This document shows, in pieces, positions 35,224 through 45,033 of a stretch of 64,000 nucleotides of DNA. This stretch comes from Pseudomonas sp. B21-048 (GTDB lineage Bacteria > Pseudomonadota > Gammaproteobacteria > Pseudomonadales > Pseudomonadaceae). The notes under the pieces were generated by a model. That model saw only the letters and a program-made list of their open reading frames with translations, ran no database searches and was not told the DNA's origin. Where the stretch lies: positions 1,240,001-1,304,000 of the forward strand of contig NZ_CP087168.1 of assembly GCF_024748615.1 (NCBI RefSeq), read 5' to 3'. The position numbers and the translations under genes are program-made. How positions within the stretch are numbered: position 1 is the stretch's first letter; each line of letters starts with the position of its first letter.

Positions 35224-36570
35224 ATGAACCAGCCTCAGTCTGCCGTAGGAAACTGCCTTGACGTGCAGTCCTTCATCAACGCTCAACCCATTTCGCGCTA
35301 CCAATGGCGGGTGGTGATTCTATGTTTCCTGATTGTTTTCCTCGATGGCCTCGACACTGCGGCCATGGGTTTTATCGCGCCGGCACTGTCCCAGGACTGG
35401 GGTATCGATCGCGCCAGTCTCGGCCCGGTGATGAGTGCGGCGTTGATCGGCATGGTCTTCGGTGCACTGGGTTCTGGCCCATTGGCTGACCGCTTCGGGC
35501 GAAAAGTCGTGCTGGTGGGCGCAGTGTTGTTGTTCGGCGCTTTCAGCCTGGCGTCGGCCTATAGCACCAACGTCGATCAACTGCTGGTGCTGCGTTTCCT
35601 CACCGGTCTGGGCCTGGGCGCCGGCATGCCGAACGCCACCACGCTGCTGTCCGAATACACCCCGGAACGCAAGAAATCCCTGCTGGTGACCAGCATGTTC
35701 TGCGGCTTCAACCTTGGCATGGCCGGTGGCGGGTTCATCTCGGCCAAACTGATCCCGGCCTTCGGCTGGCACAGCCTATTGATGATCGGCGGGATTCTGC
35801 CGTTGATCCTCGCCGTCGTCTTGCTGTTCTGGTTGCCCGAGTCGGCGCGCTATCTGGTGGTGTGCAATCGCGGCACGGACAAAGTGCGCAAGGCCCTGGC
35901 GCCGATCGACCCGAGGGTGGTGGCCCAGGCTTCGAGCTTCAGTGTGCCGGAACAGAAAACCGTGAAGGCGCGCAATGTGTTTGCGGTGATCTTCTCCGGC
36001 ACTTACAGCACCGGCACGTTGTTGCTATGGCTGACGTACTTCATGGGCCTGGTGATCGTTTACCTGTTGACCAGTTGGTTGCCGACGCTGATGCGCGACA
36101 GCGGCGCGAGCATGGAGCAGGCGGCGTTCATTGGTGCGCTGTTCCAGTTCGGTGGGGTGTTGAGCGCAGTAGGCGTGGGTTGGGCGATGGACCGGTTCAA
36201 TCCGCATAAGGTCATCGGCATTTTCTACTTATTCGCCGGGGTGTTTTCCTACTCGGTAGGGCAGAGCCTGGGCAACATCACCTTGCTGGCGACCCTGGTG
36301 CTGGTGGCCGGGATGTGCGTCAACGGTGCGCAATCGGCGATGCCGTCGCTGGCGGCGCGGTTTTACCCGACTCAAGGGCGGGCGACCGGTGTGTCGTGGA
36401 TGCTCGGGATTGGCCGCTTCGGCGCGATCCTGGGTGCATGGATGGGGGCGACGCTGCTGGGCCTGGGCTGGAATTTCGAACAGGTGCTGACGGCGTTGGT
36501 AATCCCGGCCGCGTTGGCGACCACGGCGGTGGTGATCAAGGGCATGGTCAGCCATGCGGATGCGACCTGA
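35224..36570 (+). CDS. pcaK: 4-hydroxybenzoate/protocatechuate transporter PcaK
   Basis: A 448-aa aromatic acid:H+ symporter of the MFS. Twelve helices; the DGLDTAAMGFIAPAL motif in helix 1 contains the D-x-x-D typical of this family, and loop 2-3 has GPLADRFGRKVVL. The length equals PcaK of P. putida. It imports 4-hydroxybenzoate and protocatechuate and takes part in chemotaxis to them in P. putida. It has its own upstream PcaR box. A 20-codon frame (35082-35144) in the leader is probably not a gene. Confidence 0.92.
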   Translation: MNQPQSAVGNCLDVQSFINAQPISRYQWRVVILCFLIVFLDGLDTAAMGFIAPALSQDWGIDRASLGPVMSAALIGMVFGALGSGPLADRFGRKVVLVGAVLLFGAFSLASAYSTNVDQLLVLRFLTGLGLGAGMPNATTLLSEYTPERKKSLLVTSMFCGFNLGMAGGGFISAKLIPAFGWHSLLMIGGILPLILAVVLLFWLPESARYLVVCNRGTDKVRKALAPIDPRVVAQASSFSVPEQKTVKARNVFAVIFSGTYSTGTLLLWLTYFMGLVIVYLLTSWLPTLMRDSGASMEQAAFIGALFQFGGVLSAVGVGWAMDRFNPHKVIGIFYLFAGVFSYSVGQSLGNITLLATLVLVAGMCVNGAQSAMPSLAARFYPTQGRATGVSWMLGIGRFGAILGAWMGATLLGLGWNFEQVLTALVIPAALATTAVVIKGMVSHADAT

Positions 36571-36580
36571 GGGGAGATGT

Positions 36581-36687
36581 GATCGTTCCCACGCTCCGCG
36601 TGGGAATGCCTCAACGGATGCTCCGCGTCCGCTTCTGGGACGCGGAGCGTCCCGGGCTGCATTCCCACGCGGAGCGTGGGAACGATC
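36581..36687. repeat. REP-type palindrome, family A, copy 3
   Basis: GATCGTTCCCACGCTCCGCG ... GCGGAGCGTGGGAACGATC, with an inner GGACGCGGAGCGTCC-like palindrome, between pcaK and pcaI. It probably weakens read-through, making pcaI dependent on its own promoter. Confidence 0.9.
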
Positions 36688-36719
36688 GGCAGAGGAGATC
36701 GGTAGGGAGATAACAATCT

Positions 36720-36752
36720 GTTCGATAAACGAACACTCAGTCGATTATCGGA
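36720..36752. promoter_or_regulatory. PcaR box before pcaIJ
   Basis: GTTCGATAAACGAAC (36720-36734) followed by CGATTATCGG (36742-36751), giving CGATAA/TTATCG in opposite orientation. Position, about 100 bases before pcaI, fits activation by PcaR. Confidence 0.75.
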
Positions 36753-36854
36753 TTGTTTGGCGTTTTTCAGGGGCTTACTCTTCAGTCATTCCGGCGCTGA
36801 ACCTCGCGCCTTTTTCTACCACTGTCGGTTCATAACAAAACGGGAGCCTGCCCC

Positions 36855-37712
36855 ATGGCTGAAATCCTTTCGCTACACGACGCGGTGAAGCAGCTCGTCA
36901 ACGACGGCGATACCGTCGCGCTCGAAGGCTTTACTCACCTGATTCCTACGGCGGCGGGTCACGAAATCATCCGTCAGGGCAAGAAAGATCTGACCTTGGT
37001 GCGGATGACGCCCGACTTGATCTATGACCAATTAATCGGTGCCGGTTGTGCTCGCAAGCTGATCTTCTCTTGGGGCGGCAATCCAGGCGTCGGTTCGCTG
37101 CACCGTCTGCGTGACGCGGTCGAGCGGCAGTGGCCGCATGCGCTTGAAATCGAAGAACACAGCCACGCCGACTTGGCCAATGCCTACGTCGCGGGCGCTT
37201 CGGGCTTACCGTTCGCGGTGCTGCGTGCCTACGGCGGTTCCGACCTGCCGAAGGTCAACCCGCTGATCAAAACCGTCACGTGCCCGTTCACCGGCGAAGT
37301 GCTGGCGGCGGTGCCATCGGTGCGCCCGGACATCACCGTGATTCACGCGCAAAAAGCCGACCGCAAAGGCAACGTGCTGCTCTGGGGCATTCTCGGTGTG
37401 CAGAAAGAAGCGGCGCTGGCGGCCAAACGCTGCATCGTCACTGTCGAAGAAATCGTCGACGACCTCAATGCACCGATGAACGCTTGCGTGCTGCCGACCT
37501 GGGCCTTGAGCGCGGTCTGCCACGTACCGGGTGGCGCGCATCCGTCCTACGCCCTCGGTTACACCGAACGCGACAACCGCTTCTACCAGGCCTGGGACCC
37601 GATTGCCCGCGACCGTGAAACCTTCACCGCGTGGATCAACGAGTACATCCACGGTAGCGCTGATTTCAGCGAGTTCCAGGCCAAGCTGGCCGCTGCTTCG
37701 GAGGCCAAGTAA
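36855..37712 (+). CDS. pcaI: 3-oxoadipate CoA-transferase subunit A
   Basis: A 285-aa subunit that, with PcaJ, moves CoA from succinyl-CoA to beta-ketoadipate, the penultimate step of the pathway. CoA-transferase family I: VALEGFTHLIPTAAGHEIIR near the N-terminus, SWGGNPGVGS, and LNAPMNACVLPTWALSAVCH. GGGAG lies 10-15 bases before the ATG. The stop overlaps the start of pcaJ (TAATG), so the two subunits are co-translated. First gene of the catabolic operon. Confidence 0.92.
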   Translation: MAEILSLHDAVKQLVNDGDTVALEGFTHLIPTAAGHEIIRQGKKDLTLVRMTPDLIYDQLIGAGCARKLIFSWGGNPGVGSLHRLRDAVERQWPHALEIEEHSHADLANAYVAGASGLPFAVLRAYGGSDLPKVNPLIKTVTCPFTGEVLAAVPSVRPDITVIHAQKADRKGNVLLWGILGVQKEAALAAKRCIVTVEEIVDDLNAPMNACVLPTWALSAVCHVPGGAHPSYALGYTERDNRFYQAWDPIARDRETFTAWINEYIHGSADFSEFQAKLAAASEAK

Positions 37713-38491
37713 TGACTTACACCACCAATGAAATGATGACCGTCGCCGCCGCCCGCCGTCTGAAAAACGGTTCGGTGTGTTTCGTCGGCATCGGCCTGCC
37801 GTCGAAAGCGGCCAACCTGGCACGTCTGACTTCCTCACCAGATGTAGTCCTGATCTACGAGTCGGGTCCGATTGGTGCCAAGCCGAGCGTATTGCCGCTG
37901 TCGATCGGTGACGGTGAACTGGCGGAAACTGCCGACACCGTCGTTCCTACCGGTGAGATTTTTCGCTACTGGCTGCAGGGCGGGCGCATCGACGTCGGTT
38001 TCCTCGGCGCCGCGCAAGTCGACCGTTTCGGCAACATCAACACCACGGTGGTGGGCGACTACCATCAGCCGAAAGTTCGTCTGCCGGGTGCTGGTGGCGC
38101 GCCGGAAATCGCCGGTTCCGCCAAGAGCGTGCTGATCATCCTCAAGCAATCGGCGCGTTCCTTTGTCGACAAACTCGACTTCATTACGTCGGTCGGCCAT
38201 GGCGAGGGCGGTGATTCACGCAAGCGTCTCGGCCTGCCGGGCGCAGGTCCCGTTGGCATTATTACCGACCTGTGCATCATGGAACCGGAAGCGGATACCC
38301 ATGAATTCGTGGTGACTGCGCTGCACCCAGGCGTGACCCGCGAGCAAGTGATTGCTGCCACCGGATGGGCGATTCGCTTCGCCGATCAGGTGGAAAACAC
38401 CGCCGAGCCAACCGATGTCGAGCTGACCGCGCTGCGTGATCTGGAAGCCCGCACCGCTGCGGCCCACGGCCAAGCACCCGGAGAAGCCTGA
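37712..38491 (+). CDS. pcaJ: 3-oxoadipate CoA-transferase subunit B
   Basis: A 259-aa beta subunit. The family signature [15 protein letters not shown] and the active-site glutamate in [12 protein letters not shown] are present. It forms the heteromeric transferase with PcaI. It overlaps pcaI by 1 base and pcaF by 1 base (TGATG), a tightly coupled trio. Cytoplasmic. Confidence 0.92.
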   Translation: MTYTTNEMMTVAAARRLKNGSVCFVGIGLPSKAANLARLTSSPDVVLIYESGPIGAKPSVLPLSIGDGELAETADTVVPTGEIFRYWLQGGRIDVGFLGAAQVDRFGNINTTVVGDYHQPKVRLPGAGGAPEIAGSAKSVLIILKQSARSFVDKLDFITSVGHGEGGDSRKRLGLPGAGPVGIITDLCIMEPEADTHEFVVTALHPGVTREQVIAATGWAIRFADQVENTAEPTDVELTALRDLEARTAAAHGQAPGEA

Positions 38492-39693
38492 TGCGTGACG
38501 TTTATATCTGTGACGCCATTCGCACCCCCATCGGCCGTTTCGGCGGTGGCCTGTCGGTGGTTCGCGCCGATGACCTGGCCGCCGTACCGATCAAAGCGTT
38601 GATGGAACGCAATCCTTCGGTGGACTGGAACATGGTGGACGAGGTGTTTCTCGGCTGTGCTAACCAGGCCGGCGAAGACAATCGCAACGTTGCGCGTATG
38701 GCGCTGTTGCTGGCCGGATTGCCGGAAACAATTCCCGGCGTGACCCTCAATCGCCTCTGCGCTTCGGGCATGGATGCCATCGGCACCGCGTTCCGCGCTA
38801 TCGCCAGCGGCGAGATGGAGCTGGCGATTGCCGGCGGCGTCGAGTCGATGTCCCGTGCGCCCTTCGTGATGGGCAAGGCCGATGCCGCGTTTTCGCGCAA
38901 CATGAAACTGGAAGACACCACCATCGGCTGGCGTTTCATCAACCCGTTGATGAAAGCCCAATACGGTGTGGATGCGATGCCGCAGACCGCCGATAACGTG
39001 GCCGACGACTACCAGGTTTCCCGCGCCGATCAGGACGCTTTCGCCCTGCGCAGTCAGCAGCGCACGGCCGCCGCGCAGGCTGCAGGATTTTTCGCCGAAG
39101 AAATCGTCGAAGTGCGCATTGCCCACAAGAAGGGTGAAAGCGTCGTCACGCAGGATGAGCATCCCCGCGCTGACACGACATTGGAAACCCTGGCCAAACT
39201 CAAACCAGTCAATGGCCCGGATAAAACCGTTACCGCTGGCAACGCTTCCGGCGTGAACGACGGTGCGGCGGCGTTGATTCTGGCTTCAGCCGATGCGGTG
39301 AAGAAACATGGCCTGACTGCCCGCGCTCGCGTGTTGGGCATGTCGAGTGCCGGTGTCGCACCTAGGGTGATGGGCATTGGCCCGGTGCCGGCGGTGCGTA
39401 AATTGACCGAGCGCTTGGGCCTGGCAGTCAGCGATTTCGATGTGATCGAACTCAACGAAGCCTTCGCCAGCCAGGGCTTGGCCGTGCTGCGTGAACTGGG
39501 GTTGGCGGATGACGCGGCCCAGGTCAACCCGAACGGTGGCGCCATCGCCTTGGGTCATCCGCTGGGCATGAGCGGTGCACGCTTGGTACTGACCGCGTTG
39601 CATCAACTGGAAAAGACCGGTGGCAAGAAAGGCCTGGCGACCCTGTGCGTCGGTGTCGGCCAGGGTCTGGCCTTGGCGATCGAACGGGTCTGA
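38491..39693 (+). CDS. pcaF: 3-oxoadipyl-CoA thiolase PcaF
   Basis: A 400-aa thiolase that splits beta-ketoadipyl-CoA into succinyl-CoA and acetyl-CoA. Nucleophilic cysteine in [12 protein letters not shown] (about residue 90), histidine in [20 protein letters not shown] and the second cysteine in [11 protein letters not shown] (about 386). Size and motifs are those of PcaF/PaaJ; the pca context decides for PcaF. Confidence 0.92.
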   Translation: MRDVYICDAIRTPIGRFGGGLSVVRADDLAAVPIKALMERNPSVDWNMVDEVFLGCANQAGEDNRNVARMALLLAGLPETIPGVTLNRLCASGMDAIGTAFRAIASGEMELAIAGGVESMSRAPFVMGKADAAFSRNMKLEDTTIGWRFINPLMKAQYGVDAMPQTADNVADDYQVSRADQDAFALRSQQRTAAAQAAGFFAEEIVEVRIAHKKGESVVTQDEHPRADTTLETLAKLKPVNGPDKTVTAGNASGVNDGAAALILASADAVKKHGLTARARVLGMSSAGVAPRVMGIGPVPAVRKLTERLGLAVSDFDVIELNEAFASQGLAVLRELGLADDAAQVNPNGGAIALGHPLGMSGARLVLTALHQLEKTGGKKGLATLCVGVGQGLALAIERV

Positions 39694-39745
39694 CACGCTG
39701 GCTGTGAATTAAAAGCGTCGACTAATAAGAACTGAGGAAAGCGCA

Positions 39746-40450
39746 ATGACTGACAAACCTGGTTACCGTCGCCCACAGGCGGGCACTCAGCCGGAATACC
39801 TGCACCCTCCTTATCAATCCACCAACCTGCGCTCGCCGTCCAAACCGTTGGTGTTTTTGCCTCATTCGCTGTCGGAAATCACCGGGCCGACCATCGGCGT
39901 CGAGCGCATCCAGGAGCAGGACAACGACCTGACTGCCCAGCACTCGGGCGAACCACTGGGTGAACGGATCATCATTCACGGCCGCGTGCTGGATGAAAAC
40001 GGTCTGCCGGTGCCGGGGATTCTGGTGGAGATCTGGCAGGCCAACGCCGCTGGTCGTTACAACCATGCGCGTGACCTGCACGACGCGCCACTGGACCCGA
40101 ACTTCACCGGCACCGGTCGCACCGTGACCGACGCCGATGGCTGGTATCAGTTTCAGACCATCAAGCCTGGCGCCTATCCGTGGGGCAACCACCACAACGC
40201 ATGGCGCCCGGCGCACATCCATTTCTCACTGTTCGGGCCGAGTATTCTCACGCGCCTGGTGACGCAGATGTATTTTCCGGGCGACCCGTTGCTGGCCTAC
40301 GACCCGATCTACAACTGCGTGCCTGATACCGGTGCCAAAGAGCGCCTGATCGCCCGTTTCGATCTGGAAAAAACCATTCCTTCCTACGCCCTCGGTTATC
40401 GTTGGGACATCGTCTTGCGCGGCCGCGAAGCCACGCCGATGGAGAAATAA
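39746..40450 (+). CDS. pcaH: Protocatechuate 3,4-dioxygenase beta subunit
   Basis: A 234-aa iron-binding subunit of the ring-cleaving dioxygenase. Intradiol motif: LVEIWQANAAGRYNHARDLH, then GAYPWGNHHNAWRPAHIHFS with the Tyr and the two His of the iron site. It cleaves protocatechuate to 3-carboxymuconate together with PcaG. pcaG follows after 1 base. In P. putida pcaHG lie elsewhere; here they sit inside the main cluster. Confidence 0.93.
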   Translation: MTDKPGYRRPQAGTQPEYLHPPYQSTNLRSPSKPLVFLPHSLSEITGPTIGVERIQEQDNDLTAQHSGEPLGERIIIHGRVLDENGLPVPGILVEIWQANAAGRYNHARDLHDAPLDPNFTGTGRTVTDADGWYQFQTIKPGAYPWGNHHNAWRPAHIHFSLFGPSILTRLVTQMYFPGDPLLAYDPIYNCVPDTGAKERLIARFDLEKTIPSYALGYRWDIVLRGREATPMEK

Positions 40451-40451
40451 G

Positions 40452-41018
40452 ATGACGCTGAACGCGACCACGTCCCACACCGTCGGGCCGTATTACCACA
40501 TCGGCCTGACCTGGCTGAACCGCGAAGACCTGACCGTCGAACAAACTCTGGGCGAACGCGTGACGATCACCGGGCAAGTCGTCGATGGCAATGGCGACTT
40601 CGTCAACGATGCCATGCTTGAAGTCTGGCAGGCCAACGCCGCCGGCAAGTACGACCACCCCGAAGACGATCAGGACAAGCCCCTGGACCCGAACTTCGAA
40701 GGGTTTGGCCGGGTGCCGGTGGATGCGCAAGGGCGCTTCCGGTTTACCACGATCAAACCGGGCCCCGTGGAAGGCTTGAAGGGCGCGACCCAGGCGCCGC
40801 ATTTGGTGGTGCTGGTGTTTGCTCGCGGGTTGGTGAAGCACTTGCTGACGCGGATTTATTTTGATGGCGAACCGGCTAATGTAGCGGACCCGCTATTGGA
40901 GTGCGTGCCTGCTGAACGCCGCGGCACCTTGCTGGCGAAACAAGATGCTTCGGGTGTTTATCAGTGGAATGTGATTTTGCAGGGGACCGATGCCGAGACG
41001 GTGTTTTTCGATTATTGA
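40452..41018 (+). CDS. pcaG: Protocatechuate 3,4-dioxygenase alpha subunit
   Basis: A 188-aa partner of PcaH. It keeps the intradiol fold (MLEVWQANAAGKYDHPEDDQ, FRFTTIKPGPVEG) but lacks the full iron-ligand set (APHLVVLVFARG in place of PAHIH), as expected of alpha subunits. A palindrome with TTTT follows at 41029-41053 and may reduce read-through into pcaB. Confidence 0.93.
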   Translation: MTLNATTSHTVGPYYHIGLTWLNREDLTVEQTLGERVTITGQVVDGNGDFVNDAMLEVWQANAAGKYDHPEDDQDKPLDPNFEGFGRVPVDAQGRFRFTTIKPGPVEGLKGATQAPHLVVLVFARGLVKHLLTRIYFDGEPANVADPLLECVPAERRGTLLAKQDASGVYQWNVILQGTDAETVFFDY

Positions 41019-41024
41019 GAGCAA

Positions 41025-41054
41025 GATCAAAAGATCGCAGCCTGCGATCTTTTG
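41025..41054. repeat. REP-like palindrome, family B, after pcaG
   Basis: AAAAGATCGCAG-C-CTGCGATCTTTT, perfect 12-base arms. It may act as a partial terminator between pcaG and pcaB. Confidence 0.75.
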
Positions 41055-41120
41055 GCGCCTGCACCACGATCTTGATTTTTACGCGGAGGCCTGACCGGCC
41101 CACGCCTGCAAGGACTGTTT

Positions 41121-42485
41121 ATGAACCAGCGACCGGGCAATCAATTGTTCGATGCCTACTTCACCGCACGCGACATGCGTGAGGTGTTCTGCGATCAGGG
41201 CCGGGTTCAGGCCATGCTTGATTTCGAAGCGGCGCTGGCCCGGGCCGAGGCACGGGTTGGCCTGATTCCGCAGACGGCTGTCGCGTCTATCGAAGCGGCG
41301 TGTCGGGCCGAGCATTACGACTTCGCCGCGCTTGGTGAGGCCATTGCCACGGCGGGCAATTCGGCGATTTCGCTGGTCAAGGCGTTGGGCAAGCAGATCG
41401 CCAAGAACGATGCCGAAGCCGAGCGCTACGTGCATCTGGGCGCGACCAGCCAGGATGTAATGGACACCGGCCTGGTGCTGCAACTGCGCCGCGCGCTGGA
41501 ATTGATCGATGCTGATCTGATGCAGCTGGGGGAAACCCTCGCGACCCAGGCCTGGCGTTACGTCGCCACGCCGTTGGCCGGGCGCACCTGGTTGCAACAC
41601 GCGACGCCCGTCACCCTCGGCATGAAAATCGCCGGTTGGCTGGGGGCGGTGACGCGCAGCCGTCAGCGTCTGCTGGAACTCAAACCGCGCCTGTTGGTGC
41701 TGCAATTCGGTGGCGCCTCCGGCACCCTCGCGGCCCTCGGCGAGCAGGCGATGCCGATTGCCGAAGCCTTGGCCGCAGAACTGCAACTGACCTTGCCGGA
41801 ACAACCCTGGCACACCCAGCGTGATCGTCTGGTGGAATTCGGCGCGGTGCTGGGGTTGATCGCCGGCAGCCTCGGTAAACTCGGCCGCGACATCAGCCTG
41901 TTGATGCAGACCGAGGCCGGCGAAGTATTCGAGCCATCGGCGCCGGGCAAGGGCGGTTCCTCGACCATGCCGCACAAGCGCAACCCGGTGGGCGCGGCGG
42001 TGCTGATCGGCGCGGCGACGCGGGTGCCGGGTTTGCTCTCGACCTTGTTCAGCGCCATGCCGCAGGAGCACGAACGCAGCCTGGGCCTGTGGCATGCCGA
42101 ATGGGAAACCCTGCCGGAGATCTGTTGTTTGGTGTCAGGCAGCCTGCAGCAAGCGCTGTTGGTGGCCGACGGACTCGAAGTGGACGCGATGCGAATGACG
42201 CGCAACCTCGATCTGACCCAGGGCCTGGTGCTGGCCGAAGCCGTGAGCATCGCGCTGGCGCAACGGGTCGGTCGCGACACCGCGCACCATCTACTGGAGC
42301 AATGCTGCAAGCGCGCAGTGGCCGAACAACGTCATCTGCGCGCGGTGCTCGGTGACGAGCCGCAGGTGACTGCGGAGCTGTCGGACGCTGAGCTCGATCA
42401 TCTGCTGGACCCCGCCCATTACCTCGGTCAGGCCCATACCTGGGTCGAGCGAGCGGTGGCTGAACATTTTGCGTTGACTGCCTGA
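41121..42485 (+). CDS. pcaB: 3-carboxy-cis,cis-muconate cycloisomerase
   Basis: A 454-aa lyase-fold enzyme (fumarase/aspartase superfamily) that lactonises 3-carboxymuconate to 4-carboxymuconolactone. Signature loop KGGSSTMPHKRNPVGAAVLI near residue 275 and HLGATSQDVMDTGLVLQLRR near 110. It starts the pcaBDC run; the gap to pcaD is 12 bases with AAGGAG. Confidence 0.93.
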   Translation: MNQRPGNQLFDAYFTARDMREVFCDQGRVQAMLDFEAALARAEARVGLIPQTAVASIEAACRAEHYDFAALGEAIATAGNSAISLVKALGKQIAKNDAEAERYVHLGATSQDVMDTGLVLQLRRALELIDADLMQLGETLATQAWRYVATPLAGRTWLQHATPVTLGMKIAGWLGAVTRSRQRLLELKPRLLVLQFGGASGTLAALGEQAMPIAEALAAELQLTLPEQPWHTQRDRLVEFGAVLGLIAGSLGKLGRDISLLMQTEAGEVFEPSAPGKGGSSTMPHKRNPVGAAVLIGAATRVPGLLSTLFSAMPQEHERSLGLWHAEWETLPEICCLVSGSLQQALLVADGLEVDAMRMTRNLDLTQGLVLAEAVSIALAQRVGRDTAHHLLEQCCKRAVAEQRHLRAVLGDEPQVTAELSDAELDHLLDPAHYLGQAHTWVERAVAEHFALTA

Positions 42486-42497
42486 AAGGAGACTGCT

Positions 42498-43304
42498 GTG
42501 GGATTCGTACAACTCGCCGAGGGCGAACTGCACTACCAAATTCAAGGGCCGCAACTCGATGGACCGGCGGAGGCGCCGGTGCTGGTGCTGTCCAACTCAC
42601 TGGGTACCGACCTGCATATGTGGGACGCCCAGATCCCGGCGCTCACCGAGCATTTTCGCGTGCTGCGTTTTGACACACGTGGTCACGGCCAGTCGTTGGT
42701 CACGCCGGGGCCGTACAGCATTGAGCAACTGGGTCGCGACGTGCTGGCGCTGCTGGATGCGTTGCACATTGAGCGTGCGCATTTCTGCGGTCTGTCCATG
42801 GGCGGGTTGATCGGTCAGTGGCTGGGGATCAATGCCGGTCAGCGTTTGAACACACTGATCGTGTGCAACACCGCGGCGAAAATCGGCGATCCGTCGGTGT
42901 GGAATCCACGGATCGAAACCGTGCTGCGTGACGGCGCTGCGGCGATGATTGCCTTGCGTGATGCGTCGATTGCGCGCTGGTTCACCGCGGATTTTTCCGA
43001 GGCCAATCCGGCAGTGGTGAAGCGGATTACCGACATGCTCGCGGCGACTTCGCCTGAAGGTTACGCGGCCAATTGCGCGGCGGTACGCGATGCCGATTTC
43101 CGCGATCAGTTGTCGTCGATCAAGGTGCCGCTGCTGGTGATCGCCGGCACCGAAGACGCGGTGACGCCGCCGTCCGGCGGGCATTTCATTCAGGAACAAG
43201 TGCGTGGCGCCGAGTACGCCGAGTTCTACGCCGCGCACCTGTCCAACGTCCAGGCCGGCGCTGAATTCAGCGACCGGGTACTGGCGTTTTTGTCAGCTCA
43301 TTGA
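42498..43304 (+). CDS. pcaD: 3-oxoadipate enol-lactonase PcaD
   Basis: A 268-aa alpha/beta hydrolase that opens the enol-lactone to beta-ketoadipate. Nucleophile elbow FCGLSMGGLIG (Ser near 96); NSLGTDLHMWDAQIPAL supplies the oxyanion region; the acid and His lie in GTEDAVTPPSGG and YAAHLSNVQ. The start is GTG with AAGGAG 9-14 bases upstream. Slightly longer than PcaD elsewhere but complete. Confidence 0.92.
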   Translation: MGFVQLAEGELHYQIQGPQLDGPAEAPVLVLSNSLGTDLHMWDAQIPALTEHFRVLRFDTRGHGQSLVTPGPYSIEQLGRDVLALLDALHIERAHFCGLSMGGLIGQWLGINAGQRLNTLIVCNTAAKIGDPSVWNPRIETVLRDGAAAMIALRDASIARWFTADFSEANPAVVKRITDMLAATSPEGYAANCAAVRDADFRDQLSSIKVPLLVIAGTEDAVTPPSGGHFIQEQVRGAEYAEFYAAHLSNVQAGAEFSDRVLAFLSAH

Positions 43305-43314
43305 GGAGATTGTT

Positions 43315-43707
43315 GTGGACGAGAAACAACGTTACGACGAGGGCCTGAATGTTCGCCGCGCAGTACTCGGCGACGCCCATGTCGACCGCAGCCTGAACGC
43401 GCTGACCGAGTTCAACTCGGAGTTCCAGGAGATGATCACCCGCCACGCCTGGGGCGACATCTGGACCCGCCCGGGCCTGCCGCGCCACACCCGCAGCCTG
43501 ATCACCATCGCGATGCTGATCGGCATGAACCGCAACGAAGAACTCAAACTGCACCTGCGCGCCGCCGCCAACAACGGCGTGACCCGCGGCGAGATCAAGG
43601 AAGTGATCATGCAGAGCGCGATCTACTGCGGCGTCCCGGCGGCCAACGCGACATTTCACCTGGCCGAGTCGGTGTGGGATGAGTTGGGGGTTGAATCGCG
43701 CGAGTAA
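43315..43707 (+). CDS. pcaC: 4-carboxymuconolactone decarboxylase PcaC
   Basis: A 130-aa CMD-family enzyme. Start GTG at 43315 (VDEKQRYDEGLNVRRAVLGD) behind TGAGGAG, matching the 130-aa length of P. putida PcaC. Motif RHTRSLITIAMLIGMNRNEE and HLRAAANNGVTRGEIKEVIM with the conserved E and H. It decarboxylates 4-carboxymuconolactone to the enol-lactone used by PcaD. Last gene of the operon. Confidence 0.93.
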   Translation: MDEKQRYDEGLNVRRAVLGDAHVDRSLNALTEFNSEFQEMITRHAWGDIWTRPGLPRHTRSLITIAMLIGMNRNEELKLHLRAAANNGVTRGEIKEVIMQSAIYCGVPAANATFHLAESVWDELGVESRE

Positions 43708-43773
43708 TCCGCGAAAGTTGTGTCAGCCTAAGCTGACTCCTTCGCGGGCAAGCCCGCTCCCACATTTTTGTGT

Positions 43774-45033
43774 TTACAGCAGGCTGATCGGATAGTTGAC
43801 AATCAACCGGTTCTCGTCGAACTCGTTGTTGCTGAAATCCCGGCGGATGGTCGAGTTGCGCCATTTGACGTTGAGGTCTTTGAGCGTACCGCTCTGTACG
43901 GTGTAGCCCAGTTCGCTTTCGCGGCCCCATTCCTTGCCGTCGCTGGTGGTTGCGGTGTGTACGTTGTCGCCGCTGATGTAGCGGTTCATCAGGGTCAGGC
44001 CCGGTACACCCAGGGCGGCGAAGTTGTAGTCATGGCGCAGTTGCCAGGATTTTTCCTTCGCGTTGTCATAGCTGGCGTTGTAACTGTCGTTGGCCAGGGT
44101 GCCGCCGCTGGTGCCGTTGACGCGCATCCAGGCGCTATCGCCGGTGAGTTTTTGCAGGCCGACATAGAAGGTGTTGCCGCCATATTTGGCCGAGAACAGG
44201 CCCGACCAGGTCTTGTTGTCCAGCTCGCCCGCCCGGGCGTTGCCGTCATCCTTTCCGTAGAAGAACCCGAGATTGGCGCCCAGCGTCCAGTCGCCCAGCG
44301 GTTGGGTGTGGATCAGGTTGACGTATTGCTGGCTGTAGATGTCCTTGAGTTCAGCGTTCCACAGGCCGATCTGAGTACGTTTGTCGTTGAAGACGTATTC
44401 GCCGCCCTGGAAGTTGAAGCGGTCTGACTTGAAGGCCGTTTTGCCGGTCATCGACATGTCGCTCATGCTGCTGTCGTCGCGCGGGCTGTTGGCGCGGAAC
44501 TGGCCGCCATAGAGCGTCAGGCTGTCGATTTCCTTCGAAGTGATCTGACCGCCACGAAAGGTTTGCGGCAGCGAGCGACCGTCGTCCGAACGCAGGATTG
44601 GCAGTACCGGCATCCATTCGCCAACCTTCACTTCGGTCTGGGATAGCTTGGCCTTGAATGCCACATTGGTGCGACCGAAGTTGTCCGCCGGGCGCCCATC
44701 GTGGTCCAGCGGCAGCAACTGCGTACCGCCGGTGCCTTTGCCGCCGTCGAGTTTGACCGAATACAACCCCAGCACGTCCATGCCGAACCCGACGGTGCCC
44801 TGGGTGAACCCGGATTTAGCGTCGAGGATGAAGCTTTGCGTCCACTCTTCAGCCTTGCCCTGGGTCTTGGTTGGGTTGGTGAAGTTACGGTTGATGTAGA
44901 AATTGCGCAGGTTCAGGTTGACCTTGGCGCCCTCGACAAAACCGGCTTCCTCGGCCATGGCGGGCAGGGCCGCACCGGCCAGTGCGATGGCGATCAGGCT
45001 GGGTAAGAAATACTGCGTGGTGGAAGGCGTCAT
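43774..45033 (-). CDS. OprD-family porin
   Basis: A 419-aa outer-membrane channel: signal peptide to about residue 27 (PAMAEEAG), then an 18-strand barrel typical of OprD/OpdK (SKEIDSLTLYGGQFRANSPR, QLRHDYNFAALGVPGLTLMN, ENRLIVNYPISLL at the C-terminus). Its place behind pcaC, facing it, suggests uptake of protocatechuate or 4-hydroxybenzoate. The specific substrate cannot be read from sequence. Confidence 0.88.
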   Translation of the reverse strand: MTPSTTQYFLPSLIAIALAGAALPAMAEEAGFVEGAKVNLNLRNFYINRNFTNPTKTQGKAEEWTQSFILDAKSGFTQGTVGFGMDVLGLYSVKLDGGKGTGGTQLLPLDHDGRPADNFGRTNVAFKAKLSQTEVKVGEWMPVLPILRSDDGRSLPQTFRGGQITSKEIDSLTLYGGQFRANSPRDDSSMSDMSMTGKTAFKSDRFNFQGGEYVFNDKRTQIGLWNAELKDIYSQQYVNLIHTQPLGDWTLGANLGFFYGKDDGNARAGELDNKTWSGLFSAKYGGNTFYVGLQKLTGDSAWMRVNGTSGGTLANDSYNASYDNAKEKSWQLRHDYNFAALGVPGLTLMNRYISGDNVHTATTSDGKEWGRESELGYTVQSGTLKDLNVKWRNSTIRRDFSNNEFDENRLIVNYPISLL

